From contig JAJQCJ010000020.1 of assembly GCA_021202775.1 (NCBI GenBank), forward strand, positions 22,627-64,024: 41,398 nt of DNA, in the 5' to 3' direction. The stretch comes from Clostridiales bacterium. GTDB lineage: Bacteria > Bacillota > Clostridia > Oscillospirales > Oscillospiraceae. The notes beneath the pieces were generated by a model. That model saw only the letters and a list, made by a program, of their open reading frames with translations, was not told the origin of the DNA and did no database searches. A program made the translations under genes and the position numbers. Positions 33,292-41,196 of the stretch are shown one piece after another (the stretch's first letter is position 1; every line of letters starts with the position of its first letter).

Positions 33292-35535
33292 TCACTGCTC
33301 CCTTTCTAAGTGGATCTGAACGCTGGGGCAGTCGCCGTACAGCCGGGGGAGGACGAAGCCGCCGTACATCAGCGCCCCGCCGGTGTACACCCTGCCCTCC
33401 TCCCGGGCGGACAGGGGGCCGCAGTCGTTCCCGCCGCTGCACACGGCGAACTCGGAAACCCGGTACCGGGCGTCCTCCTCCAGCCCCCGGAGCTGCACGC
33501 GAATCAGCGGGGTGGTGGCCCGGACGTGGGTGACCACAACGCTGACCAGGGCCTCGGACTTGTCCGGCGAAACCGTCTGCCAGGAGGAGTGGTCGGGGGT
33601 TCGGGCGGGGTCGGTGAGGCGGTAGTAGTCCCCCTGCCCAATTAAATCAGCGTAACGGTGGAACCGGTCGATCTGGCGGCGGACAGCCGCCTTTTCCGCC
33701 TCCGTCAGAAGGTTCAAATCCAGCTCATAGCCGAAGGTGCCGTGCATGGCCACCACCCCACGGGTGTCCAAAGGCACCATTCGCCCGGTCTGATGGTTGG
33801 GGCAGGCGGAGACGTGGGCGCCCATGGCGGACACGGGGTAGCCGAAGGAGGTGCCGTACTGAATGGACAGCCGCTCCACCGCGTCGGTGTCGTCGCTGCA
33901 CCAGATCTGGGGGCAGTAGGCCAACATCCCGGCGTCAAACCGTCCCCCACCGCCGGCGCAGCCCTCCAGCAGCACCTCCGGGAACCGGGCGGTGAGCCGC
34001 TCCAGCAGGGCGTACACCCCCAGCACATACCGGTGGGCGGCCTCCCCCTGGCGCTCCGGCGGCAGGGCCCGGCTGTAAACGTCGGTGAGGCTGCGGTTCA
34101 TATCCCACTTGATGTAGGAGATGTTGTGGCGCTCCAGCAGGGCGGACAGCCTCTGATAGAGATATTCTACCACATCGTCCCGGCCCATGTCCAGCACAAG
34201 CTGATTCCGGCCCATGGTGGGGGCCCGGCCCGGCAGGGTCAGCGCCCAGTCCGGATGGGCGCGGTACAGGTCGGAGTCCTCGTTCACCATTTCCGGCTCC
34301 ACCCACAGCCCGAACTGCATCCCAAGGCCGTTGACCTCTGAGATGAGCCTGTCCAGCCCGCCGGGGAGCTTCTTCTCATTCACGAACCAGTCCCCCAGGC
34401 CCCGGTTCTCATCATACCGGCTGCCGAACCAGCCGTCGTCCAGCACCAGCAGCTCCACCCCCAGGGCGCTGGCCTGGCGGGCGATGGAGATGATTTTGTC
34501 CGTGTCAAAGTCGAAGTAGGTGGCCTCCCAATTGTTGATCAGCACCGGGCGGCGGCGGTTCACCCAGGGGCTGCGGCACAGGTTGCCGCGGATAAACCGG
34601 TGATAGTTCCGGGAGAGCTGCCCCAGCCCCTCATGGGAAAAGGTCAGCAGCACCTCCGGCGTCTGGAAGTGTTCGCCGGGGGCCAGGGTCCAGCGGAACT
34701 GTCCGTCCTGAATCCCCATGACCACCCGGGTGCCGCCGCTCTGGTCCCGCTCAACATCGGTCCGGTGGCTGCCGGAGTAGACCAGCATCAGGCCGCAGCA
34801 GTCGCCCTGGTCCTCGGTGGCGTCCCGCCCCGCCAGGATGACGAAGGGGTTGTGCTGATGGCTGGAGGCCCCCCGGCGGGAGGAAACCGTCTGAATCCCG
34901 CCGGTGATGGGGGCGCGGACCACCTGCCGCTCCATGTTGTGCCGCCCCTGGAAGTGGAGCAGGTCCCAGTCCCCGAAGGGGAAATCCAGGCACAGGGAGG
35001 CCGCCCGTTCCAGGGTCAGGGCGTTTTCCCCGGCGTTCCGCAGCCGGGCCGCCCTGGTGATGACATCCCGCTCCTCAAACACGCCGTAGTACAGCTCCAG
35101 CTCCAGCCCCGTCACCGTATCGGCCAGGGTGATCACCAGCGTCTCCGCCTCGCCCTCTCCGGCGAAGGCGGAGGGCATCCCCTCCACGGCGTACTTGCCG
35201 GGGAGGATGGCGTGGGAGACGTACCGGAACTCCGCCCCATAGGCCCCCTCCGCCCCGGAGACGGTGAGGCAGTTCACCCGAAAGTCCCCGGTGTTGCAGC
35301 CGGTGTACTCCTGGGGCATGGTGTCCAGGCTGGTCACCTTTTGCAGCCGCAGGGGGTAGGGGTTGGGGGAGAAGCCGAACTCCTCCGGGCGGTACAGGTG
35401 GCTCAGGCTGCCCTCTGTCCGGCGGCCATAGTACAGATGGCACAGGTAGCCCAGGGGGCCGATCTGCATCTGATAGGTGGTGGTGCGGGTGTGCAGGGTG
35501 AACAGGCGATCCTGCACTTGAAAAGAAATGCTCAT
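33292..35535 (-). CDS. Alpha-galactosidase, GH36
   Basis: A 747-residue cytoplasmic enzyme that removes terminal alpha-1,6-galactose from melibiose, raffinose and stachyose. It has an N-terminal beta-supersandwich (about 1-320), a catalytic barrel (about 330-660) and a C-terminal beta domain. Asp478 in IKWDMNR is the nucleophile and Asp548 in WCSDDTDA the acid/base, the same numbers as in well-studied family members. VLDDGWFGSRYDENRGLGDW binds galactose. ATG 35535 has GGAGGAAACC upstream; the frame is open further back without similarity. It lies downstream of the AraC gene on the same strand. Confidence 0.96.
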   Translation of the reverse strand: MSISFQVQDRLFTLHTRTTTYQMQIGPLGYLCHLYYGRRTEGSLSHLYRPEEFGFSPNPYPLRLQKVTSLDTMPQEYTGCNTGDFRVNCLTVSGAEGAYGAEFRYVSHAILPGKYAVEGMPSAFAGEGEAETLVITLADTVTGLELELYYGVFEERDVITRAARLRNAGENALTLERAASLCLDFPFGDWDLLHFQGRHNMERQVVRAPITGGIQTVSSRRGASSHQHNPFVILAGRDATEDQGDCCGLMLVYSGSHRTDVERDQSGGTRVVMGIQDGQFRWTLAPGEHFQTPEVLLTFSHEGLGQLSRNYHRFIRGNLCRSPWVNRRRPVLINNWEATYFDFDTDKIISIARQASALGVELLVLDDGWFGSRYDENRGLGDWFVNEKKLPGGLDRLISEVNGLGMQFGLWVEPEMVNEDSDLYRAHPDWALTLPGRAPTMGRNQLVLDMGRDDVVEYLYQRLSALLERHNISYIKWDMNRSLTDVYSRALPPERQGEAAHRYVLGVYALLERLTARFPEVLLEGCAGGGGRFDAGMLAYCPQIWCSDDTDAVERLSIQYGTSFGYPVSAMGAHVSACPNHQTGRMVPLDTRGVVAMHGTFGYELDLNLLTEAEKAAVRRQIDRFHRYADLIGQGDYYRLTDPARTPDHSSWQTVSPDKSEALVSVVVTHVRATTPLIRVQLRGLEEDARYRVSEFAVCSGGNDCGPLSAREEGRVYTGGALMYGGFVLPRLYGDCPSVQIHLEREQ

Positions 35536-35561
35536 GTCTGGTTTCCTCCGTGTGTGTGTCT

Positions 35562-36479
35562 TTATTCGTCCAGGGGGAGCAGCTCCCCTTCCGGACACTC
35601 CAAGTGTACCCGCGTCTCCTCCGGCTGCTGACGGTAGGCCCTGGGGCTGCATTGAAAGTGTTTGGAAAAGATGCGGCTAAAGGACTGAACGCTGGTGTAA
35701 CCCACCATGCTGGCGATGGTTTCCACCGGCAGGTTGGTCTCCGCCAGCAGCCGCGCACCCTCCCGCATCCGCAGGAGGATCATATAGTCCATGGGGGAGA
35801 TGCCCATCTTCTGGGTGAACAGCTTGGTGAAGTAGCTGCGGTCAATGCCGATGGAGGAGGACACCTCTCCGATTTTCATGGAGGCGAAGTTGCTGCGTAT
35901 ATAGGTCAACCCATGCTGAACATAGTCATTGGGATCATATTCTGAGTGAGTGCTGCGGGCAGCGCTGCTCCCGGAGCGGATGGCCAGGCCCAGGAACTGG
36001 TAGAGCACCCCCAGCCGCCACAGGTCATGGGTCAGGTTCAGCTCCGTCCTGTCCAGCAGGTCGGAGATCAGGGAGCTGAAGTCGGCGGGGTCGGTGTTGC
36101 AGTCCCGCAGGTTGACCCCCTCCGGAAATCCTGCCTGCTCCAGATAGTAGGGGGCCTTCTCCCCGCCGAAGGTGATCCAGCAGTAGGCCCAGGGGTTGGC
36201 GTGGCTGGCGCCGTACCTGGTCGTCTCGTGGGGCTTTGCCACGAAGATCTGGCCGTCGTGGACGGGCCGCTGGGTGCCGTTCACCTCCAGCCAGCCCTCG
36301 CCGGACATGACCACGTGGAAGTGGTACCCCGGCCGGTTCACGGGGCCGAAGGTGTAATCAGGGCGGCACTTCTCGATGCCGCAGCCCATGAGATAGAGGG
36401 ACTCCGTCTGGCGGTTCATATAGGTCATCTCGAACAGCCGGTACTGTCCCGCTTTGAAGAAAAACTGCGTCTTTGCCAT
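35562..36479 (-). CDS. AraC-family regulator of the alpha-galactoside locus
   Basis: A 305-residue protein. An N-terminal cupin-like sugar-sensing domain (about 15-160) and two C-terminal HTH motifs (about 195-295): MKIGEVSSSIGIDRSYFTKLF and LPVETIASMVGYTSVQSFSRIF, then the HFQCSPRAYR end. It most resembles MsmR/RafR-type activators. ATG 36479 was chosen for its GGAGGTG site; the open frame runs further upstream. Its place between transporter and enzyme genes on the same strand makes it the likely activator of both. Confidence 0.9.
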   Translation of the reverse strand: MAKTQFFFKAGQYRLFEMTYMNRQTESLYLMGCGIEKCRPDYTFGPVNRPGYHFHVVMSGEGWLEVNGTQRPVHDGQIFVAKPHETTRYGASHANPWAYCWITFGGEKAPYYLEQAGFPEGVNLRDCNTDPADFSSLISDLLDRTELNLTHDLWRLGVLYQFLGLAIRSGSSAARSTHSEYDPNDYVQHGLTYIRSNFASMKIGEVSSSIGIDRSYFTKLFTQKMGISPMDYMILLRMREGARLLAETNLPVETIASMVGYTSVQSFSRIFSKHFQCSPRAYRQQPEETRVHLECPEGELLPLDE

Positions 36480-36530
36480 GAGGGCACCTCCTTGAGGCGT
36501 CGGGTGGGGTTCGATGAAAAGCATCAATAG

Positions 36531-36565
36531 CCTGCCTCCGACAGAGGGGAACCGCCGGAGGCAGG
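36531..36565 (-). terminator. Hairpin after the second permease gene
   Basis: CCTGCCTCCG (36531-36540) pairs with CGGAGGCAGG (36556-36565). On minus only CTATTGATGCTTTT follows, so it is a partial terminator or a processing stem separating transporter from AraC and enzyme genes. Confidence 0.55.
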
Positions 36566-36591
36566 GGTGAAAGGAGAATGGGTATGTGGGG

Positions 36592-37431
36592 TTACAGTTT
36601 GCTGCCGGAGGTGGCGATGCCCTGAATGAACTGCTTCTGGAACACCAGATAGAGCACGATCATGGGGACGCAGGCCATCAGCGCGGCGGCCATCAGTTCC
36701 GGATAGTTGGAGCTGTACTGGCCCTGCATCTTGGCCAGTCCGGCAGACAGGGTGGTATGCTCCACCTCGGTGCAGACGATCATGGGCCACATCAGGTCCT
36801 TATAGGCGAACACGGCGGTGAAGATGCCCAGGCTCACCATGGAGGACCGGGTCAGCGGGGCCATAATGCGGAGGAACCGCTGGGGGATGTTGCAGCCGTC
36901 GATGGCGGCGGCCTCCTCCAGCTCCTTGGGCAGGCCCTGATAGCCCTGCTTCAGCAGGAAGGTGCCGAAGGCGGTGACTACGCCGGGGAACACCAGGCCG
37001 GCCACTGTGTTGGTCCAGCCCAGACTGGTCACCATGACGTACTGGGGGATGATGAAGATCTGGCTGGGCACCATCATCTGAATCAGAATCAGGGAGAACA
37101 GGAAGTTCTTGCCGGGGAAGTTCAGACGGCCGAAGGCGTAGCCCGCCAGGGTGGCGGTCAGCACGGCGCAGACCACCCGCCAGAAGATCATCAGGATGGT
37201 GTTTTTGTAGAGGTACAGGAAGTTGTAGTTTTTCCAGACGGAGACGAAGCTGTCAAATTTCCAGCTGGAGGGGAAGATGACGAAGGGGTTCACCGACGTG
37301 GCTTCAGACAGCGTCTTGAAGGAGGTCAGGATCATCCACAGGAAGGGCACCAGCATGGTGATGGAGCAGATGATGAGGACGAAGTGAATCAGGGCCTGGG
37401 TGGCCCGCTGCTTAGCCTGATAGCTTTCCAT
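36592..37431 (-). CDS. Sugar ABC transporter permease (MalG/MsmG type)
   Basis: A 279-residue inner-membrane protein with about six helices. The EAA loop, EEAAAIDGCNIPQRFLRIMAPL (about 190-211), contacts the ATPase. With the partner permease it forms the channel for oligosaccharides delivered by the binding protein. CTAAGGAGG precedes the ATG, 13 bp after the partner gene. No ATPase gene lies in the window; a shared MsmK/MsmX-type ATPase elsewhere is expected. Confidence 0.93.
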   Translation of the reverse strand: MESYQAKQRATQALIHFVLIICSITMLVPFLWMILTSFKTLSEATSVNPFVIFPSSWKFDSFVSVWKNYNFLYLYKNTILMIFWRVVCAVLTATLAGYAFGRLNFPGKNFLFSLILIQMMVPSQIFIIPQYVMVTSLGWTNTVAGLVFPGVVTAFGTFLLKQGYQGLPKELEEAAAIDGCNIPQRFLRIMAPLTRSSMVSLGIFTAVFAYKDLMWPMIVCTEVEHTTLSAGLAKMQGQYSSNYPELMAAALMACVPMIVLYLVFQKQFIQGIATSGSKL

Positions 37432-37443
37432 GTGCGCACCTCC

Positions 37444-38343
37444 TTAGTTGTAGAAGACCCACTTCTTCTCGCTCTTCTGCAAGAGGAAGGTGATGGCCAT
37501 GATGATCACCAGCATACACACCACAATGGCTGCGCCATAGCCCCGCTGGCTGTTGGTGAAGGTGTATTTATAGAAGATGTAGACCACCGACTGCACCGAG
37601 GACAGGGCCTGGTTGGTGTTGTCCATCACCATGTACACCAGGTCAAAGACCTGGAGGGCGCCGATGATGCGGGTCTGGAGGATGAAGAAGGTGGTGGGGC
37701 TCAGCAGGGGGATGGTGATGGAGAAGAACTGCCGGATGCCGGAGGCACCGTCGATGTCCGCCGCCTCATAGTAGTCGTGGGGGATCTCCTGCAGGCCGGA
37801 CAGGAACAGAATCATGTTGTAGCCTACGATGGACCACACGCCGATGACGCCGATGGAGATCCAGGCGATGTTGGCGTCGGAGATCCAGGCCACATTCAGG
37901 CCGAACAGGTTGTTCAGCAGGCCGAACTGCTGGTTGTACAGGAACTTCCACACCATGGCCACCGCCGCCGGGGCCGCCACCATGGGCAGGAAGAAGATGG
38001 TGCGGTACCCGCCCCGGAACTTGATCTTCCGGTTCAGGAGGACGGCCAGCACCAGGCCGATGCCGATGCCGAAGGGTACCTCAATGATAGCATACTTCAG
38101 GGTGTTCAGCAAGCTGCTCCAGAACTCGGAGCTGGTCAGAACGCTCTGATAGTTGGAAAGACCGATGAAGGTGTTGCCTCTGCCGAAGTCGCCGGTCTTG
38201 CAGAAGGACTGATAGATGGTGTAGACGATGGGGTAAAAGTTCAGGACGATCAGGCCGATCATGGTGGGGGCCACGAAAATCAGGCCCCACATGGCTTCAT
38301 TCTTTTCCGCCTTGGACATTTTCACTTTAGCTGCTTTAGCCAT
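37444..38343 (-). CDS. Sugar ABC transporter permease (MalF/MsmF type)
   Basis: A 299-residue inner-membrane protein with six helices. The EAA loop is EAADIDGASGIRQFFSITIPLL (about 200-221). The N-terminal cytoplasmic tail is basic (MAKAAKVKMSKAEKNEA). GGAAAGGAG precedes the ATG. It follows the binding-protein gene after a strong stem-loop. Confidence 0.93.
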   Translation of the reverse strand: MAKAAKVKMSKAEKNEAMWGLIFVAPTMIGLIVLNFYPIVYTIYQSFCKTGDFGRGNTFIGLSNYQSVLTSSEFWSSLLNTLKYAIIEVPFGIGIGLVLAVLLNRKIKFRGGYRTIFFLPMVAAPAAVAMVWKFLYNQQFGLLNNLFGLNVAWISDANIAWISIGVIGVWSIVGYNMILFLSGLQEIPHDYYEAADIDGASGIRQFFSITIPLLSPTTFFILQTRIIGALQVFDLVYMVMDNTNQALSSVQSVVYIFYKYTFTNSQRGYGAAIVVCMLVIIMAITFLLQKSEKKWVFYN

Positions 38344-38375
38344 ATGCGCTCCTTTCCATGGGGTTCATTCAAAGG

Positions 38376-38403
38376 GGGCCGGGGCGGAGGGATGCCCCGG
38401 CCC
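38376..38403 (-). promoter_or_regulatory. Intercistronic stem-loop after the binding-protein gene
   Basis: GGGCCGGGGC (38376-38385) pairs perfectly with GCCCCGGCCC (38394-38403). No T run follows, so it probably protects the upstream mRNA and keeps binding protein more abundant than the permeases. Confidence 0.65.
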
Positions 38404-38428
38404 AGGGGGAGGGAAACTCAGGCGGATG

Positions 38429-39799
38429 TTACTCTGTTGCCAGGATGTTGTTCATATAGGCGGCGCAGTCATCCAGCACAGAGCTCATGGTGGAGGTGTC
38501 CAGCCAGGCGTTCACCAGCTGCTCCCGGTAGTAGTTCTGCCAGGTGGTGGTGTAGTAGCTGTGGGGATAGGAGATCAGGGTGGCGGAGTCGTTCATCACC
38601 TGGACGGCGGAGGCGTCGATGCCCTTGGCGGTGATGACGTCGGCATAGGCGCTGTCAGCCCCCACATAACCGGCCAGGGTCACGCCCAGCTCGGCCTGCT
38701 TGACCTGCATATCGTAGCTGGAGAGCCACAGCACCAGGGCGGCGGCCTCGTCGGGATGCTCAGAGGTGGCGGAGGCGGACCAGGCCAGGGAGTTGTAGAT
38801 GGTCACCCGCTCGCCGTCGTCGCACTGGCCGTTGCCGTTGGCGTCGTAGTAGGGCAGGACAGCGGTGGCGTAGTTCTCAGAGCCGTCATAGTCGGTGAAG
38901 CCGGCCAGGGTGTAGTTGCCCTGGCAGATCATGGCCACCAGGTCGTTGGTGAAGAGGCCGCTGGTGCCGTTCTCGGAGACCAGGGACTGGGGGGCGAAGG
39001 CGTCGTCAATGAGCTTGCCCACGAACTCCATGGCGGTCTTGGTGGCGTCGGAGTCCAGGCCGGAGGTGGTGCCGTCCTCAGAGATGACGGTGCCGCCCAT
39101 GGCATAGACGATGTTCCACCAGCCGTCCTGGTCATTGGTGGTGTTCATGGCCGCGCCGTAGACGCTGCCGCCGCTGGCCTCGGTGATGCCCGCCGCCACC
39201 TCATAGTAGGTCTCCCAGGTCCAGGTCTCGTCGGGATAGTCGAAGCCGTACTCGTCAAAGATGGCCTTGTTGTAGAGGATGACGTTGATGTCGTGGTCCT
39301 TGGGGATGCCGTAGTATTTGCCGTCATAGGTGAAGGTGTCCACAGCGCCCTCGTAGTAGTTGGCCATGTCGATTCCATCGTCCGCCTCGATGTAGGAGGT
39401 CAGGTCCAGCAGGATATCGTTGGACATATACTTGTCCGCCTCCTGGACGTGCATCCAGAACACATCGGCCATCTCGCCGCCGGAGGCGCCGGCCTCCAGC
39501 AGGGTCCAGTAGTTGTCCCAGGTCACCACGTTGACCTTGACGGCGATGCCGGTGTCCTCCGTGAAGAGGTCGCAGATCTCCTGGATGCCGTCCTGCTGGT
39601 CAGAGTCCCAGACCCAGACCTGCAGCTCGGCGGAGCTGTCCAGTTCGGTGGCGGTGCTGTCGGCGCCGCCGGAGCTGTCCCCGCCGGAGTCCCCGGAGCC
39701 GGACGAGCTGCCGGAGTCGCTGCTGCCGCCACAGGCCGCCAGGGCGAACACCATCGCCAGAGCCAGCAGGAGCGTCATCAGTTGTTTGAGTTGTTTCAT
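38429..39799 (-). CDS. Sugar ABC transporter binding lipoprotein with EF-hand-like loop
   Basis: A 456-residue extracellular binding protein. The lipobox is LAAC with Cys23, followed by a Ser/Gly/Asp linker (24-50) and a two-lobe fold of the family-1 type (VWVWDSDQQDGIQEI start; DGKYYGIPKDHDINVILYNKA). It should bind raffinose-family or related oligosaccharides, judged from the locus. Residues 319-330 read DANGNGQCDDGE, a near-canonical EF-hand calcium loop. It is first in the transporter operon, behind a strong promoter, with GGAGGAAC upstream. Confidence 0.92.
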   Translation of the reverse strand: MKQLKQLMTLLLALAMVFALAACGGSSDSGSSSGSGDSGGDSSGGADSTATELDSSAELQVWVWDSDQQDGIQEICDLFTEDTGIAVKVNVVTWDNYWTLLEAGASGGEMADVFWMHVQEADKYMSNDILLDLTSYIEADDGIDMANYYEGAVDTFTYDGKYYGIPKDHDINVILYNKAIFDEYGFDYPDETWTWETYYEVAAGITEASGGSVYGAAMNTTNDQDGWWNIVYAMGGTVISEDGTTSGLDSDATKTAMEFVGKLIDDAFAPQSLVSENGTSGLFTNDLVAMICQGNYTLAGFTDYDGSENYATAVLPYYDANGNGQCDDGERVTIYNSLAWSASATSEHPDEAAALVLWLSSYDMQVKQAELGVTLAGYVGADSAYADVITAKGIDASAVQVMNDSATLISYPHSYYTTTWQNYYREQLVNAWLDTSTMSSVLDDCAAYMNNILATE

Positions 39800-39864
39800 T
39801 GCTTGTTCCTCCTGTCAAAATATGAAATTTCCCGGAGGGCTCATGCCTCAAGGAGATTATCATA

Positions 39865-39893
39865 AGTATAACCGCTGGAAAAACATTTGACAA
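39865..39893 (-). promoter_or_regulatory. Promoter of the transporter operon
   Basis: On minus, TTGTCA (39888-39893), a 17-bp spacer and TATACT (39865-39870), about 66 bp before the binding-protein start. Confidence 0.8.
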
Positions 39894-39919
39894 TGTTGCG
39901 ACGTGGGATAAACTTATCC
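39882..39919. promoter_or_regulatory. Two palindromes at the transporter promoter
   Basis: AACATT-TGAC-AATGTT (39882-39897) overlaps the -35 box, and GGATAAACTTATCC (39906-39919) lies just upstream of it. One could be the AraC-protein site or another sugar repressor site. Neither matches the usual cre consensus well. Confidence 0.5.
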
Positions 39920-40148
39920 GTTTGTGGAATTGAGTATCAAAAATGATTTTCCGAGAAAACCGGCGAATGATTCCGACATGCAGAGTGAATGGGAGAAACA
40001 GAGCATTTTTATGAACCGTTATTGGAGAAAACTTTGGAATACCGTCCCGTTCCCTTAGTGAAAATCACAAAAACGGGGGACGAAACGTCTTTCCCTGGAA
40101 GGAATTTGCGCGCGGCTATCCGCAAAAGGCACAAAGGGGATGCGCGAA
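39920..40148. other. Intergenic region without a recognised gene
   Basis: About 230 bp between the transporter promoter and the XRE terminator. Short frames are present but have no ribosome site or recognisable product; no repeat or RNA is seen. Confidence 0.6.
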
Positions 40149-40189
40149 AACCCGCCTGCCGGACGCCCTGGGGCGTCGGCAGGCGGGTT
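40149..40189 (-). terminator. Terminator of the XRE gene
   Basis: AACCCGCCTGCC and GACGCC pair with GGCGTC and GGCAGGCGGGTT with one bulged G; TTTTCG follows on minus. Confidence 0.85.
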
Positions 40190-40226
40190 GTTAGCCGGCT
40201 TTTTATTTGCGCGGAAAGCGCGTTTA

Positions 40227-40481
40227 TCACAGTTCCTCGCTGCGGTCCAGCCCCTCAAAGAAGGCGTCATAGGTGCAGTGATAAATGTTTCGTAGTTCTA
40301 TCAGAACGCTGGCCCGAATATTCAGCTCTCCGGCTTCATACTTTGCGTAGGTGGTGCGGCCAATGTCGCAGCCCCGGCGCTGGAGTTCTGCACAGAGCTT
40401 TTCCTGGGAGAGACCGTGGGCTGTGCGCAGTTTGCGCAGATTGCCGCCCATGTTGCGATCCCGTCGAATTTTTTGCTCCAT
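40227..40481 (-). CDS. XRE-family regulator, divergent from SLOG-like gene
   Basis: An 84-residue protein. The HTH (about 11-70) includes NLRKLRTAHGLSQEKLCAELQ and RRGCDIGRTTYAKYEAGELNI, ending IYHCTYDAFFEGL; the short pattern is typical of Clostridia XRE proteins. ATG 40481 was chosen on family length (MEQKIRRDRNMGGN) with GGGGTGAGG close by; an in-frame ATG at 40502 has no ribosome site. It shares its promoter region with the rightward SLOG-like gene and probably regulates both. Confidence 0.85.
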   Translation of the reverse strand: MEQKIRRDRNMGGNLRKLRTAHGLSQEKLCAELQRRGCDIGRTTYAKYEAGELNIRASVLIELRNIYHCTYDAFFEGLDRSEEL

Positions 40482-40504
40482 TTCCTCACCCCGCACAGGC
40501 ATTA

Positions 40505-40572
40505 ACCAGTATTGGTTGCAACTAAGCCTATCCTATGCTATACTCTTGGAAAATGTTGTCCGCGATACTGGT
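40505..40572. promoter_or_regulatory. Divergent promoter and operator region
   Basis: For the plus gene, TTGCAA (40516-40521), a 17-bp spacer and TATACT (40539-40544). ACCAGTAT (40505-40512) and ATACTGGT (40565-40572) are perfect inverted arms on either side of the promoter, and GTTGCAAC (40515-40522) is a palindrome on the -35 box. These are good candidates for the XRE operators. Confidence 0.65.
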
Positions 40573-40634
40573 CAACGGCGCTGCGGAAACGAGAAAATTT
40601 TGCCAGACAGCGGTGCCTGGCGGGGAGGAACGTT

Positions 40635-41078
40635 ATGGATGAAAAAATGGCGATTTGTACCTTCTTTGGTCACCGGGATTGCCCGGAATCCGTGAAGCCA
40701 CAGCTTCAGGCACTGTTGAGAAAGTTCATTGAACAGAACGGGGTAAGCCGGTTTTATGTTGGAAACCAGGGCCGCTTTGACAGCATCACGCGAAGCGTTT
40801 TGCGAGAGCTGAAAAAGGATTACCCCTCCATTGACTTTTGCGTTGTGCTGGCCTATATGCCCGGAAAGGCTGATCCGCTGCATCATCTGTACAGCGAAGA
40901 AACTATGCTGCCAGAGGGGATTGAAACCGTTCCAAAGCGTTTTGCCATTGTCTGGCGGAACAGATGGATGTTGAAGCAGGCAGATTATGTGGTGACGTAT
41001 ATCCGCCGGCCTTATGGCGGTGCGGCGCAGTTTGCAAAGCAGGCGAAGAGGCAGGGGAAACAGGTTTATGCGTTATAA
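40635..41078 (+). CDS. SLOG-superfamily (DUF1273/YoqJ-like) protein
   Basis: A 147-residue Rossmann-like protein. The opening ICTFFGHRDCPES and the end YIRRPYGGAAQFAKQAKRQGKQVYAL fit the SLOG superfamily, whose members bind nucleotide-derived ligands. ATG 40635 was chosen because GGGGAGGAA lies 5 bp upstream; the frame is open further back. Nothing in it points to a catalytic site for certain. A 7-bp stem (AAAGCGG/CCGCTTT, 41077-41104) overlaps its stop but lacks a T run. With the divergent XRE gene it makes a two-gene regulator-sensor unit. Confidence 0.65.
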   Translation: MDEKMAICTFFGHRDCPESVKPQLQALLRKFIEQNGVSRFYVGNQGRFDSITRSVLRELKKDYPSIDFCVVLAYMPGKADPLHHLYSEETMLPEGIETVPKRFAIVWRNRWMLKQADYVVTYIRRPYGGAAQFAKQAKRQGKQVYAL

Positions 41079-41137
41079 AGCGGCCCAAACTGTCCGTCCG
41101 CTTTCACGCATCACTGAGATAAAACGGAAAAATTAGC

Positions 41138-41166
41138 TTGTATCGAAAGAAAAGCCATGTTATAAT
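41138..41166 (+). promoter_or_regulatory. Near-consensus promoter reading rightwards, antisense to the edge gene
   Basis: TTGTAT (41138-41143), a 17-bp spacer and TATAAT (41161-41166). No plus-strand ORF follows within the window; the downstream gene is on minus. Confidence 0.6.
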
Positions 41167-41196
41167 GAAACGCAAAGTATCCCAAAAGTTCTTTTG

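Noticed and set aside
36586-38634. A 682-codon plus frame opposite the ABC permeases
   Set aside because: Shadow of two clear permease genes; His/Gln/Gly-rich and motif-free.
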